DNA of 64,000 bases. It comes from Undibacterium sp. KW1. Lineage in GTDB: Bacteria; Pseudomonadota; Gammaproteobacteria; Burkholderiales; Burkholderiaceae_D. Below, piece by piece: positions 26,797 through 35,322 of the stretch. The position numbers and the translations under genes are program-made. Each line of letters begins with the position of its first letter. The first letter of the stretch is position 1. The stretch covers positions 6,138,001 through 6,202,000 of the forward strand of contig NZ_AP018439.1 of the NCBI RefSeq assembly GCF_009937955.1, in the 5' to 3' direction. The notes beneath the pieces are model-generated. The model did no database searches and was not told where the DNA came from. It worked only from the letters and a program-made list of their open reading frames with translations.

Positions 26797-28626
26797 ATGT
26801 CTACCTCATTGCAAACAGCAACAACTCCCGACTTATCCACAGTACAAACCCTGGCAGAATTATTTGCCTGGCGGGTAGCTAAAACTCCTGATGCCGAAGC
26901 CTACCGGCAATTCGATGATGCACAGGGCCTGTGGATATCTTATTCATGGCGACAAACGCAAGAGCGGGTACAGGGTTTTATCAAGGCCTTGTCACCGCTG
27001 GCACTCGAGCATGGTTCCCGCATTGCCATCCTGTTGCCAAATGGCTTGCATGCAGTTTGCATGGACCAGGCCGTGCAGGCTTGTGGCTTTGTACCTGTGC
27101 CCATGCATGCGCTGGATAACCCGGCCAGTATTGCCTATATCCTTAGTGACAGCGATGCTGCATTTTTAATCGCCGCAAGCGACAGGCAATGGAAAGATAT
27201 CGCCAGTGCAGGTCTGGAATTGCCAGCACTGCGCCAGGTTGTTGTGCTGGAAAAAGAGCTGGATGCTGCAGCCTTGCCAGCCAATGTCCCGGTCGTACAA
27301 ATCGACGAATGGCTGGCCAGCGCAGCACATCTGCAAGCCGCGGCAAAAGGCCCGGTAGCCGATGACCTGGCAGCCCTGGTCTATACCTCGGGCACGACAG
27401 GCAAACCCAAGGGCGTCATGCTGACGCACACGAATGTGGTGTCCAACGTCAAGGCAGTTGTCCACAGGGTGTCGCCAGTTATTAGCGATGTGTTTTTATC
27501 CTTTCTGCCCTTGTCACATACCTTTGAACGTACAGCTGGTTATTACCTTCCGATTGCTGCTGGTGCCTGCGTTGCCTTCTCGCGCTCGGTCAAGCAATTG
27601 CCACAAGACTTGCTGGAAGTACGGCCAACGATCCTGATTTCCGTCCCGCGTATTTATGAGCGTGTGTATGGCGTGATCCAGACCAAACTGTCGGCATCCA
27701 AACTGCAGGCAAATTTGTTTAATCTGGCGATTGCCACTGGCTGGCGCCGCTTCAGCCGTGAGCAGGGTTTGCTCAAGGGTGATGGCATGGCAGCCTTGTT
27801 CGACAGCCTGCGCTGGCTGGTGCTGGAACCTTTGATTGCCAGCAAACTCAAGAACCAGTTTGGTGGCCGCTTGCGGGTGGCGGTCAGTGGTGGTGCGGCA
27901 CTGTCACAGGCAATTTCACAATGCTTCCTGGGTCTCGGTATCCCTATCGTGCAGGGTTATGGCATGACCGAGACTGCGCCCGTAGTCGCCTTCAATGCGC
28001 CCGATGATAATGACCCAGCCACCGTAGGCCGGGCTGTGGAAAAGGTAGAAGTGCGCATAGGTGAAAATGCAGAATTGCAGGTGCGTGGCCCGAATGTCAT
28101 GCGCGGCTACTGGAAGCGTGAAGAAGATACTGCCAAGACCTTTATCGATGGCTGGCTGCGTACTGGTGACCAGGCCTCGATCGTTGATGGCCGTGTGCGC
28201 ATTCTTGGTCGCGTCAAGGAAATCATCGTCACCTCTACGGGTGAAAAAATCGCCCCGGTTGATCTGGAACTGGCGATCATGAATGATGCCGTGTTTGAGC
28301 AAGCCTATGCCTTTGGCGAAAATGCCCCCTTCATCGCCTGCGCCGTCGTGCTGAGCCGCGCTTACTGGCTGGAGTTGTCCACTTCACTGGGCCTCAATCC
28401 TGACGATGCTGCCAGCCTGAAATCAGCGCAGGCACAAAAAGCAGTGGTGCAACGTATCAAGGCGCTGACCAAAGGTTTTCCCTACTATGCACAACCACGC
28501 GCCGCGATTTTGACGCTGGAACCATGGACGGTGGAAAACACCCTGATCACACCTACCCTGAAGCTCAAGCGCAATAATTTGCTCGCGCATTTTGCTGCGG
28601 ATATCGAGGCTGTGTATAAGCGTTGA
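26797..28626 (+). CDS. AMP-forming long-chain acyl-CoA ligase
   Basis: 609 aa adenylating enzyme. YTSGTTGKPKGVMLTH is the P-loop-like AMP motif, QGYGMTETAP the second core motif, DGWLRTGDQASI the hinge region and GRVKEIIVTSTGEKIAP the C-terminal motif that holds the catalytic lysine region. It activates fatty acids to acyl-CoA. Its 13th-15th codons coincide with a perfect TTATCCACA (26833), encoding DLSTVQ. Transcribed alone. Confidence 0.93.
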   Translation: MSTSLQTATTPDLSTVQTLAELFAWRVAKTPDAEAYRQFDDAQGLWISYSWRQTQERVQGFIKALSPLALEHGSRIAILLPNGLHAVCMDQAVQACGFVPVPMHALDNPASIAYILSDSDAAFLIAASDRQWKDIASAGLELPALRQVVVLEKELDAAALPANVPVVQIDEWLASAAHLQAAAKGPVADDLAALVYTSGTTGKPKGVMLTHTNVVSNVKAVVHRVSPVISDVFLSFLPLSHTFERTAGYYLPIAAGACVAFSRSVKQLPQDLLEVRPTILISVPRIYERVYGVIQTKLSASKLQANLFNLAIATGWRRFSREQGLLKGDGMAALFDSLRWLVLEPLIASKLKNQFGGRLRVAVSGGAALSQAISQCFLGLGIPIVQGYGMTETAPVVAFNAPDDNDPATVGRAVEKVEVRIGENAELQVRGPNVMRGYWKREEDTAKTFIDGWLRTGDQASIVDGRVRILGRVKEIIVTSTGEKIAPVDLELAIMNDAVFEQAYAFGENAPFIACAVVLSRAYWLELSTSLGLNPDDAASLKSAQAQKAVVQRIKALTKGFPYYAQPRAAILTLEPWTVENTLITPTLKLKRNNLLAHFAADIEAVYKR

Positions 28627-28676
28627 TTTATGCACAGGACTGATGCTGCACGTCTGCAGCATCAGTTGAAAGGAAC

Positions 28677-29933
28677 TTAGCCAAACGGAATGAAATCTAT
28701 ACCGTTCTGTATCTTGGCAACCACCTGTACCTGGTTCTCGGTACTCTCGCTAAAACTGGCGAGTATGTCGGCTCTTGTCATGCCCTTGCTGACCTGTCCA
28801 TTCCAGTAATCAAAGCCTGCCTGGTCTGGTGTACGGTGCAGCACATTACTGTACAGAGCCGTCAGGAAGGCATTGTCAGAGATATTCGCCCCATACAATT
28901 GCTTGAACTCGGCGGAAATGACGAAGCTGGCAGCAACCTGGTTCAGTGTTGATCCCTTGTCCATCTGCCCTATCCAGTATCCCAGGCCTGGCAGATCCGG
29001 TGTGCGGTTGAAGGCTGCCTGGTAAATGCGGTAAGCCACTCCAGCGGTGCTATTGATATCCAGCGCGACCGACATATCGGCAAACTGCAGGCGCTCTACC
29101 TGGTTCACCGTATCCGTGCCCTCAACCCCGGTTTTATCCTGCACAGTAAAATTGGCACCCGCTGCAGTGATGTTAAAGTCAGCCCGCTTGCCCGCATAAA
29201 TCGCAGTATCCATGCCTGTGCCGCCATTGATGACGTCATTTCCGGCCAGGCCGTTGAAACTGTCGTTACCTGCCGTCCCATTCAAAGTGTCATTGCCCGC
29301 TGTGCCAACAATACCACCGGCGATCACCTTTGCTACCGTGGTGAACGAATAGCTGCTGGTACCAATGAAATTATTACCCGCCATGTCCTTGATTGCGCCA
29401 GAAGGTATCGACAGCTTGTAAGTGCTGCCATTGCTCAGGTCATTGGTTGGGTTGATGGTGACCGTATTGCCGCTGATCGTGACATTGCTGCTTTGTGCGA
29501 TGTTGTAGTTGGCTACCACGCTGCCATCGGCATTCATGAGGCTGATGGTACCACTGCCAGCGGTGACAGTCTCACTGAAGGTCAGCACGATATCGCTATT
29601 GGTGGCGACGCTGGTCGCCAGCGTGGCCGGGCTGAAGCTGATGACCGAAGGCGGTGTGGTATCGCCAAAGAAACTCAGCAGGTCCAGCACGTCCTTGCCA
29701 TTGTTAAAGACCAAACGCTCCATGTTCAGCAGCGTCGCATGCAATTCGCCACTCGCACCAGAGAGGGTATCGACATGCACAGAACCATCTGCCGCCAGCG
29801 TGATCTTGTATTCTGAACGCAGCGAAGTACCCAGATTGAGCGTGTCTATGCCACCCTTGCCATCCAGGGTAAACGTCGATGGATTAATGACGGTCCAGGT
29901 GTTATTGCCGTCGTCGCCTACTATGGTTGCCAT
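28677..29933 (-). CDS. Secreted RTX-type protein with Ig-like and DUF4214 domains
   Basis: 418 aa without a classical signal peptide, as in type I secretion substrates. Order: an N-terminal region (1-90) with a VDTLSGASGELHATLLNMERLVF segment, a Big_5 Ig-like domain (about 93-205, TTPPSVISFSPATLAT... to YSFTT), calcium-binding nonapeptide repeats (GTAGNDTLNGTAGNDSFNGLAGND, about 212-240), and two DUF4214 units (YRIYQAAFNRTPDLPGLGYW and LYSNVLHRTPDQAGFDYW). D55-T-L-S-G-A-S61 fits the ApbE flavinylation pattern, and the apbE gene lies 23 bases upstream. Confidence 0.85.
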   Translation of the reverse strand: MATIVGDDGNNTWTVINPSTFTLDGKGGIDTLNLGTSLRSEYKITLAADGSVHVDTLSGASGELHATLLNMERLVFNNGKDVLDLLSFFGDTTPPSVISFSPATLATSVATNSDIVLTFSETVTAGSGTISLMNADGSVVANYNIAQSSNVTISGNTVTINPTNDLSNGSTYKLSIPSGAIKDMAGNNFIGTSSYSFTTVAKVIAGGIVGTAGNDTLNGTAGNDSFNGLAGNDVINGGTGMDTAIYAGKRADFNITAAGANFTVQDKTGVEGTDTVNQVERLQFADMSVALDINSTAGVAYRIYQAAFNRTPDLPGLGYWIGQMDKGSTLNQVAASFVISAEFKQLYGANISDNAFLTALYSNVLHRTPDQAGFDYWNGQVSKGMTRADILASFSESTENQVQVVAKIQNGIDFIPFG

Positions 29934-29956
29934 GATGCACTCCTCAAATTCTTGGT

Positions 29957-30868
29957 TCAGGCCGCAGCCTGAGTATGTACTATGCCCTGCTGGTCTATTG
30001 CCAGAAAACGCAATCCGGTTTGCTGCAGATACGCCAGCGCATCAGCCTCTTTCAACATGCCTATCGTCGTGCAACTGCCAGCCAGTGCAGTTAAAGGGGC
30101 CAGCACGCTGATGCTGCGCCAGTGCCGCACCGGCATGCCCGTGCGCGGGTTCAGTATATGGCAATAACGCTGTCCGCCTGCTTCAAAATACCTTTCATAA
30201 TCACCACTGGTGGCCAGCGCGCCTGATGTCAGCGGTATACTGGCCGCGATCTTGTCTTGCTGGCGCGGGTCTTGTATGCCCATGATCCAGGCCTGGCCAT
30301 CTGGCTTGGGGCCCAGCACCCGTATGTCACCACCTAGGTTCACATAGCCATGTGTGACGTTTGCGGCTTCCAGCACGGCCGCTGCCCGGTCTGCCGCATA
30401 CTCTTTGCCAAAGCCACCAAAATCGATTTCCATGCCTGCCTGTGGCAGCCTTAGTTTGTTACTGGTTCTTTCCACCTTTGCCCAGCCTATGCGCTGGCAC
30501 AAGGCCTGTAATTCATCTGCTGCCGGCACACGCTGGCTCTTGAAATCCCAGGCCTGGCGCAAGATGCCTGCCGTGATATCGAACAAACCGTCACTGGCCT
30601 GGTACAGGGCCTGGGCATAATCAAACAGGGCCAGGGTCTCGTCATCGCAGACCACGGCATCACTACCCGCCAGGGCATTGATGCGCGAGACTATGCTGTC
30701 TGGTCTGTAACGCGAATACTTGACCTCTATCCTGCGCACTTCGGCAATCGCTTCCTGTGCTTTGGCAAACATCGCCTGTTCATCGGTATCCGCGATAACG
30801 ACTTCACAGGTGCTGGCCATGGCCTTGAAAGGGATACGGTAAATCTGCATAAAACCAAATTCATTCAC
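29957..30868 (-). CDS. apbE: ApbE-family FAD:protein FMN transferase
   Basis: 303 aa. ApbE proteins take FMN from FAD and attach it to Ser/Thr of periplasmic redox proteins. Diagnostic segments are KAMASTCEVVI at the start, DFGGFGKEYAADRAAAVL, YVNLGGDIRVLG and GALATSGDYERYFEAGGQRYCHILNPRTG with the metal-binding Asp region. No signal peptide is visible. The GTG start at 30868 shares one base with the stop of the DUF3570 gene; ATG 30850 is an alternative. Targets are expected nearby. Confidence 0.93.
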   Translation of the reverse strand: MNEFGFMQIYRIPFKAMASTCEVVIADTDEQAMFAKAQEAIAEVRRIEVKYSRYRPDSIVSRINALAGSDAVVCDDETLALFDYAQALYQASDGLFDITAGILRQAWDFKSQRVPAADELQALCQRIGWAKVERTSNKLRLPQAGMEIDFGGFGKEYAADRAAAVLEAANVTHGYVNLGGDIRVLGPKPDGQAWIMGIQDPRQQDKIAASIPLTSGALATSGDYERYFEAGGQRYCHILNPRTGMPVRHWRSISVLAPLTALAGSCTTIGMLKEADALAYLQQTGLRFLAIDQQGIVHTQAAA

Positions 30869-31998
30869 TAAAACTGACGCGACAAACCAAGCTGTATGGT
30901 CTTGGCATCAAACGGCAATAGCCCCGGGCTGCCACTGCCAAACAAACGGTAAGAAGCACGTTGCTGGTATTGCTCAAATTTCACATCGACCTGCCAGTCT
31001 TCATTGATCTGTTTGGCCAGCTTGATACCGACGGTGCGTGCGCCATAAGCTGAGACCCGCTGGTCTTCAGAATAATTCTGTGCGCCATCTGGCGGGTTAG
31101 GAGCAAACGGATAAATGTCAGGCTGCGCATCGACATAAAAACTCGCTGCGCTCTGGCTGTAAAAACGCACGAGCGGCGTCACGCTCCAGCCCTTGCCAAA
31201 AGGCTGGGTATATTCCAGATTGAAGGTATGCGACCTGATCTTCCAGCTATCGCCAAAATAACGGTAGCTGACACGCGCACTGCCGCCTGTGCCATCGAAA
31301 TGATGGTTCCAGCGTGTCAACAGTGTATAGCTGTTGCGCTCATCCGGGCGCTTGTCAAAAGCCTTGTAAGGGTCAGACAGGTAACCCTTGGCATGCGCTA
31401 GGCTGACATTGACCTGCACGATATCATTCATGCTCATGACCTGGGTCAGGCCCAGCAGGGCATCAGTCACCTGTTTGTTTTGAGCTTTGACCCTGCCGGT
31501 GGAGGCGCTGACAGTGTCATTGGCAAAACCCAGACCCGCAGTCCAGGTGGTATTTTTATCTTCACTGAACTGGCTGCCCTGCAGTGAGATGCCACGCGAA
31601 ATATAATCCGATTCGCTCGATGCACTGGCACCCAGGGTCAGGGTATGGTGCGCGAAATAGCGGGTGACTTCAGCATCCAGCGCCCGGCGAAAGTCCCTGA
31701 GCTTGACCAGGCCATAGCTATGGAAGGCTGGCGAGGCACCGGAAATACTGTCCGTCACATAAGTCGCGCCGACCGACCATTCGTCGGACAAGGGCGCCAT
31801 GATCTTCAGCGCGCTGGCTTGCACCTTGACGCGGTCTTCACCGGGCTGGCTGTCTTTGTAATCAAGTAATTTGAGGCTGATGAGACCCTTGTCCGGCGCC
31901 GATTCTGCATGCGCTGCCTGCATCATGGGCAAGGCAAGTGCGGCAGCCAGCAGGGTGCTGGCGAGATTGTCTTGAGTCTTGGAGGTCGGCGCTTTCAT
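30868..31998 (-). CDS. DUF3570 outer-membrane beta-barrel protein
   Basis: 376 aa: signal peptide (1-31, ending AAHA), then alternating beta-strand pattern to a terminal LGLSRQF with the C-terminal Phe of outer-membrane barrels. Strands such as TWTAGLGFAND and SARVSYRYFGDSWKI support a barrel. D83-S-I-S-G-A-S89 matches the D-x-x-[ST]-G-A-[ST] flavinylation pattern. Family function is unknown; its constant companions are DUF4266, a thioredoxin and ApbE, all present here in one operon. Confidence 0.88.
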   Translation of the reverse strand: MKAPTSKTQDNLASTLLAAALALPMMQAAHAESAPDKGLISLKLLDYKDSQPGEDRVKVQASALKIMAPLSDEWSVGATYVTDSISGASPAFHSYGLVKLRDFRRALDAEVTRYFAHHTLTLGASASSESDYISRGISLQGSQFSEDKNTTWTAGLGFANDTVSASTGRVKAQNKQVTDALLGLTQVMSMNDIVQVNVSLAHAKGYLSDPYKAFDKRPDERNSYTLLTRWNHHFDGTGGSARVSYRYFGDSWKIRSHTFNLEYTQPFGKGWSVTPLVRFYSQSAASFYVDAQPDIYPFAPNPPDGAQNYSEDQRVSAYGARTVGIKLAKQINEDWQVDVKFEQYQQRASYRLFGSGSPGLLPFDAKTIQLGLSRQF

Positions 31999-32018
31999 GC
32001 TTGTTTATGCCTTATACT

Positions 32019-32273
32019 TTAATTGCAACCACAGCCGCCACCACCAACACCTGCACCGCCAAAGGCAGATTCCTTGCTCGAATAGGTGTGTTCGGCGAAC
32101 TTGATTTCCAGCAGGTCGTGGTCAAACGTCATTTCCTTTTTCGCCAGCTTGCCTTTCTCCCAGGGTTGTACCGCCTGCACAAGTTGCATATTGCCACAGG
32201 CGCTGCAGGACAGAACCAGGCCCAGCAAGGCCAGTTTGCCCAGAAATTTCCTGACTATGAATTGTTTCATCAT
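32019..32273 (-). CDS. DUF4266 lipoprotein, 84 aa
   Basis: Short secreted protein with a lipobox (LSCSACG; lipidated Cys near residue 23-26), the family segment VQPWEKGKLAKKEMTFD, and a Gly/Cys-rich end GGAGVGGGGCGCN. The two terminal cysteines in GCGC may bind metal or form a disulphide with the neighbouring thioredoxin. The start overlaps the stop of the TlpA gene by four bases (ATGA). Role unknown. Confidence 0.88.
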   Translation of the reverse strand: MMKQFIVRKFLGKLALLGLVLSCSACGNMQLVQAVQPWEKGKLAKKEMTFDHDLLEIKFAEHTYSSKESAFGGAGVGGGGCGCN

Positions 32274-32779
32274 TTACTCCCCAGACTGCTGATGATCGCC
32301 TGTTCAATTTTTGCCTTGCTGGCTTCATTAAATCCTGCGTGCTGCGAAATGATCTTGCCATCCCTGTCTATCAATACACTGCTGGGCATGCCCTTGATTT
32401 CATACTGGCGCGGCATGATGCCCTTGGGGTCATAGGCTATCTGAAAATTGCCAGGCGTGGATTTCAGGAATTCCTGTGCTTCCTCGGGTTTGCTGTCAAG
32501 GTTGATTGCCACTACCTGCAAGCCCTGTGCGCCATATTTGCTTTGCATGGCATTCATCCACGGGAAGGATTGCTTGCACGGCCCGCACCAGGATGCCCAA
32601 AAATCAAGATAGACCACTTTGCCGCGATAATCAGCCAGCTGCACATTGCCCTTGCCAGCCTGGGCACTGAATGCCGGCGCGGGTTTGCCTGTTTCCAGTG
32701 CCAGCGCTGGCAGACTGGTACCCGTAGCGATAGCTAGTGACGTGGCCGCAGCTGCTATCTTCAGTTTCAACAATGTCAT
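32270..32779 (-). CDS. TlpA/ResA-type periplasmic thioredoxin
   Basis: 169 aa from ATG 32779: signal peptide (about 1-25, ending PALA), then a thioredoxin-like domain with the active site WASWCGPC and the cis-proline region KGMPSSVLIDRDGKI. An upstream in-frame start at 32908 adds 43 residues without family similarity, so it is rejected. It probably reduces disulphides in the periplasm, perhaps of the DUF4266 protein. First gene of the TlpA-DUF4266-DUF3570-ApbE operon. Confidence 0.9.
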   Translation of the reverse strand: MTLLKLKIAAAATSLAIATGTSLPALALETGKPAPAFSAQAGKGNVQLADYRGKVVYLDFWASWCGPCKQSFPWMNAMQSKYGAQGLQVVAINLDSKPEEAQEFLKSTPGNFQIAYDPKGIMPRQYEIKGMPSSVLIDRDGKIISQHAGFNEASKAKIEQAIISSLGSK

Positions 32780-33115
32780 GGAGCTGCCTTGCAGGATAAG
32801 TGTTTGCCAGCGCCATCTCAATGTGAGCTCAGCTTGAGATTCGGCTGAGATCAGCTTGAGCGCAGGCAACCGGTGTTTTACATCCATCATAAGCCCAGTG
32901 CAGGACAAATAAATCCTGGCTTTGGTAAAGATAGCGGGTTTTCTGTAATGAACTGTAACGGGGAAATGTCCTTAAAACAAGTCTGCTCTCAAACAAGTTG
33001 TTAAATTAATATATTGTCTATTGAAAACAATATGACTGCCTAAAAACAACAAACTACATTGCTGTTTTGACCTTACCTACTGATCTGGCTAGCATTCCTT
33101 TCATGGAAGATAACA

Positions 33116-33532
33116 ATGGAGTTTACAACAACGATGAACCAGCAAACAGATCAGCAATTTGATGATGGCCTGCAGATACGCAAACAAGTCATGGGTGAGG
33201 CCTTTGTCGAAAAGGCATTCAGCAATACCGATGCCTTTACTGCACCGCTACAGGAATTTGTCACCCGCAATGCCTGGGGCACGGTCTGGTGTCGCGATGG
33301 CCTGGATTTAAAAACCCGCAGCCTGATCACGCTGTCGATGTTGACAGCCCTGGGACGGGCACACGAGATCAAGGGCCATGTACGCGGTGCTGTCAATAAC
33401 GGCGCAAGCATGAAAGAAATACAAGAAGTACTATTACATGCCAGCGTATATTGCGGCATGCCGCTGGCTATTGACGCCTACCGTTCTGCGCATGAAGTCT
33501 TGCTGGAGATGGGCAAGATAGATATAGCCTAA
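33116..33532 (+). CDS. Carboxymuconolactone decarboxylase family protein
   Basis: 138 aa. LDLKTRSLITLSMLTALGRAHEIKGHVRGAVNNG and EVLLHASVYCGMPLAIDAYR match the gamma-carboxymuconolactone decarboxylase family of aromatic degradation. There is one cysteine (no CxxC), so it is not AhpD-like. GGAAG lies six bases before ATG 33116. No other protocatechuate-pathway gene is present, so a different lactone substrate is possible. The cupin gene follows at 33591. Confidence 0.88.
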   Translation: MEFTTTMNQQTDQQFDDGLQIRKQVMGEAFVEKAFSNTDAFTAPLQEFVTRNAWGTVWCRDGLDLKTRSLITLSMLTALGRAHEIKGHVRGAVNNGASMKEIQEVLLHASVYCGMPLAIDAYRSAHEVLLEMGKIDIA

Positions 33533-33590
33533 AAAATAGCCACCTCTATAGCAACCTCAATAGCCACCTGATATTTCCAAGGAAGCCGGT

Positions 33591-34091
33591 ATGACAGAGA
33601 AAAGAAAAGCCATCGCACTCACTGAGGACGGGATCACCCGTCCGTTTGCGGTGGACGATGTGCCCTGGGATGAATATTCCCACGGCCAGAGTTTTGGTTC
33701 GCGTTACCGCCAGCTAGGCCAATATGGCGGTTGCCAGCATGTAGGCGTCAGCCTGGAAGAACTGTCACCCGGCAAACTTGCCTGCCCCAACCATTATCAT
33801 TATCTGGAAGAAGAACAAATGATGATGCTCGACGGCAGCCTGACCCTGCGCATGGGTGAGCAGACCTACATCATGAAAGCCGGTGACTACATGGTATTCC
33901 CGGCGGGGCAAAAGGTCGGTCACAGCCTGTTCAATCATACCGATGCGGTATGCCGCTACCTGGTCATAGGCGAACGCAATCCGCATGATGTGATTGTTTA
34001 TCCCGACAGCAACCGCATCAGCGTGGTGCTGGCGGGCGAAGGCTATGACAAGGCAGCCACGCTGGAATACTGGGAACGCGAGAACGATTAA
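33591..34091 (+). CDS. Cupin domain protein, 166 aa
   Basis: Single cupin barrel: CPNHYHYLEEEQMMMLDGSLTLRMGEQTYIMKAGDYMVFPAG holds the metal-binding H-x-H-x(n)-E and G(X)5-P motifs, with GHSLFN as the second histidine block. Related to cupins that act on sugars or small acids. GGAAG precedes the ATG. It follows the decarboxylase-like gene by 58 bases on the same strand. Confidence 0.88.
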   Translation: MTEKRKAIALTEDGITRPFAVDDVPWDEYSHGQSFGSRYRQLGQYGGCQHVGVSLEELSPGKLACPNHYHYLEEEQMMMLDGSLTLRMGEQTYIMKAGDYMVFPAGQKVGHSLFNHTDAVCRYLVIGERNPHDVIVYPDSNRISVVLAGEGYDKAATLEYWEREND

Positions 34092-34109
34092 TCGCAGGCA
34101 GGCATGCAC

Positions 34110-34151
34110 TTAAACGCCTTAAGCGCCCTTAAGTACATTTAAGCTCCTTAA
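34110..34151 (+). promoter_or_regulatory. Helically phased TTAA repeats upstream of a LytS/LytTR pair
   Basis: TTAA occurs five times at 34110, 34119, 34129, 34139 and 34148, three of them as TTAAG, spaced 9-10 bp, i.e. one per helical turn. LytTR regulators bind direct repeats about 10-13 bp apart, so this may be an autoregulatory site of the pair that starts at 34239. It could also be chance in an AT-rich gap. Confidence 0.4.
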
Positions 34152-34238
34152 TTCCTCATTTGGTGTCATGGCAGTGGCAGTCTGGCAAGAATTGCCGGAT
34201 ACTCCTGTCATAGCATCAGCTTGATGGAAAGGATGACG

Positions 34239-35303
34239 ATGCGCCGCATGTGGCTTTTTTATACCCTGGCATGGATAGCGTATTCCATACTGATTGCGCT
34301 CGCGATACAGATTGACGGCTTGTCCAAAGGCCAGTTTGATTTGCAACTGGCGATGTATTCAGAAATCAATACCTTGCCTGCAGCCCTGACCCTGGCGTTG
34401 ATCTGGCCCATGACCGGCCTGATGGAGCGCAAGGGTTTGCGGCCTCTGAGTATTGTATTTACCCATATCCTGTTGTCACTGGTATTCGGGTTTTTCTGGC
34501 ACTACGCAGTCAGTGGTTTCATGCAAATGATTGTGCACGTCAGGGAAATCGAAGCAGTCCGGCCCCTGAGTGCCTATATCTGGCCCTTCCTGTACAGCCT
34601 CATGATGTATGGCGTGGTCGCAGCGATTTTTCATACCGTGCGTTCCAGCGAAGCACGCCGCATGCAGGCACTGGCTGCGACCCAGGCCCAGGGTTTGCTG
34701 GTGGTGGCCGAGCTGGCCAGCCTGCGCAACAAGCTCAATCCGCATTTCCTGTTTAATACCCTGCATTCCATCATCGCCCTCATGCGCAAGGATGGCAAGG
34801 CGGCTGAGGCCGCATTGTTTCGCTTCTCCGACATGCTGCGCTATGTGCTCGATACCGAAAAAAACGGCACTACCCATGTCGCACTCGAAGATGAACTCAA
34901 TTTCGTCCGTGACTACCTGAATCTGGAAGCCCTGCGCCTTGGCCACAGGCTCAATGTCGATTGGCAGCTTGATGAAATGGCGGGTGGCTTTGGCATACCG
35001 CCGCTGACCGTGCAGCCGCTGGTAGAAAACAGTATCAAGCATGCCTTCAACCCGCGCAGCCAGCCGGGTAATCTGCTCATCAAGACCAGGCTCAAGGCCT
35101 TGCATGGCGAGCTGGAAATCACCATCAGGGATGATGGCCCTGGCGCGGAGCTGGCCGATGTCCATGCCTCCAGCGGCATAGGTGTCAAAACCGTAGAGCG
35201 CCGCCTGCAACTGGAATATGGCAAGCGCGCCAGTTTCAGCATAAATACCGCGCCTGGACAAGGTTTTGAAATATGCTTGACCATTCCTATCTCCTCGATG
35301 TGA
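34239..35303 (+). CDS. LytS/AlgZ-type sensor histidine kinase (pair 1)
   Basis: 354 aa: about four membrane helices in the first 130 residues, then a His_kinase domain with NPHFLFNTLHSIIALMRKDG (phospho-acceptor His) and an HATPase with VENSIKHAF and RDDGPG. ATG 34239 is taken because AAAGGA lies six bases before it; TTG 34221 and ATG 34224 are in frame. It passes the signal to the LytTR regulator 19 bases downstream. Input unknown. Confidence 0.9.
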   Translation: MRRMWLFYTLAWIAYSILIALAIQIDGLSKGQFDLQLAMYSEINTLPAALTLALIWPMTGLMERKGLRPLSIVFTHILLSLVFGFFWHYAVSGFMQMIVHVREIEAVRPLSAYIWPFLYSLMMYGVVAAIFHTVRSSEARRMQALAATQAQGLLVVAELASLRNKLNPHFLFNTLHSIIALMRKDGKAAEAALFRFSDMLRYVLDTEKNGTTHVALEDELNFVRDYLNLEALRLGHRLNVDWQLDEMAGGFGIPPLTVQPLVENSIKHAFNPRSQPGNLLIKTRLKALHGELEITIRDDGPGAELADVHASSGIGVKTVERRLQLEYGKRASFSINTAPGQGFEICLTIPISSM

Positions 35304-35322
35304 CGCTTGAGCGTATCAAATC

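Noticed and set aside
32019..32273. DUF4266 protein as a RiPP precursor
   Set aside because: It has a lipobox and no RiPP maturase beside it; the Gly/Cys tail alone is not enough.
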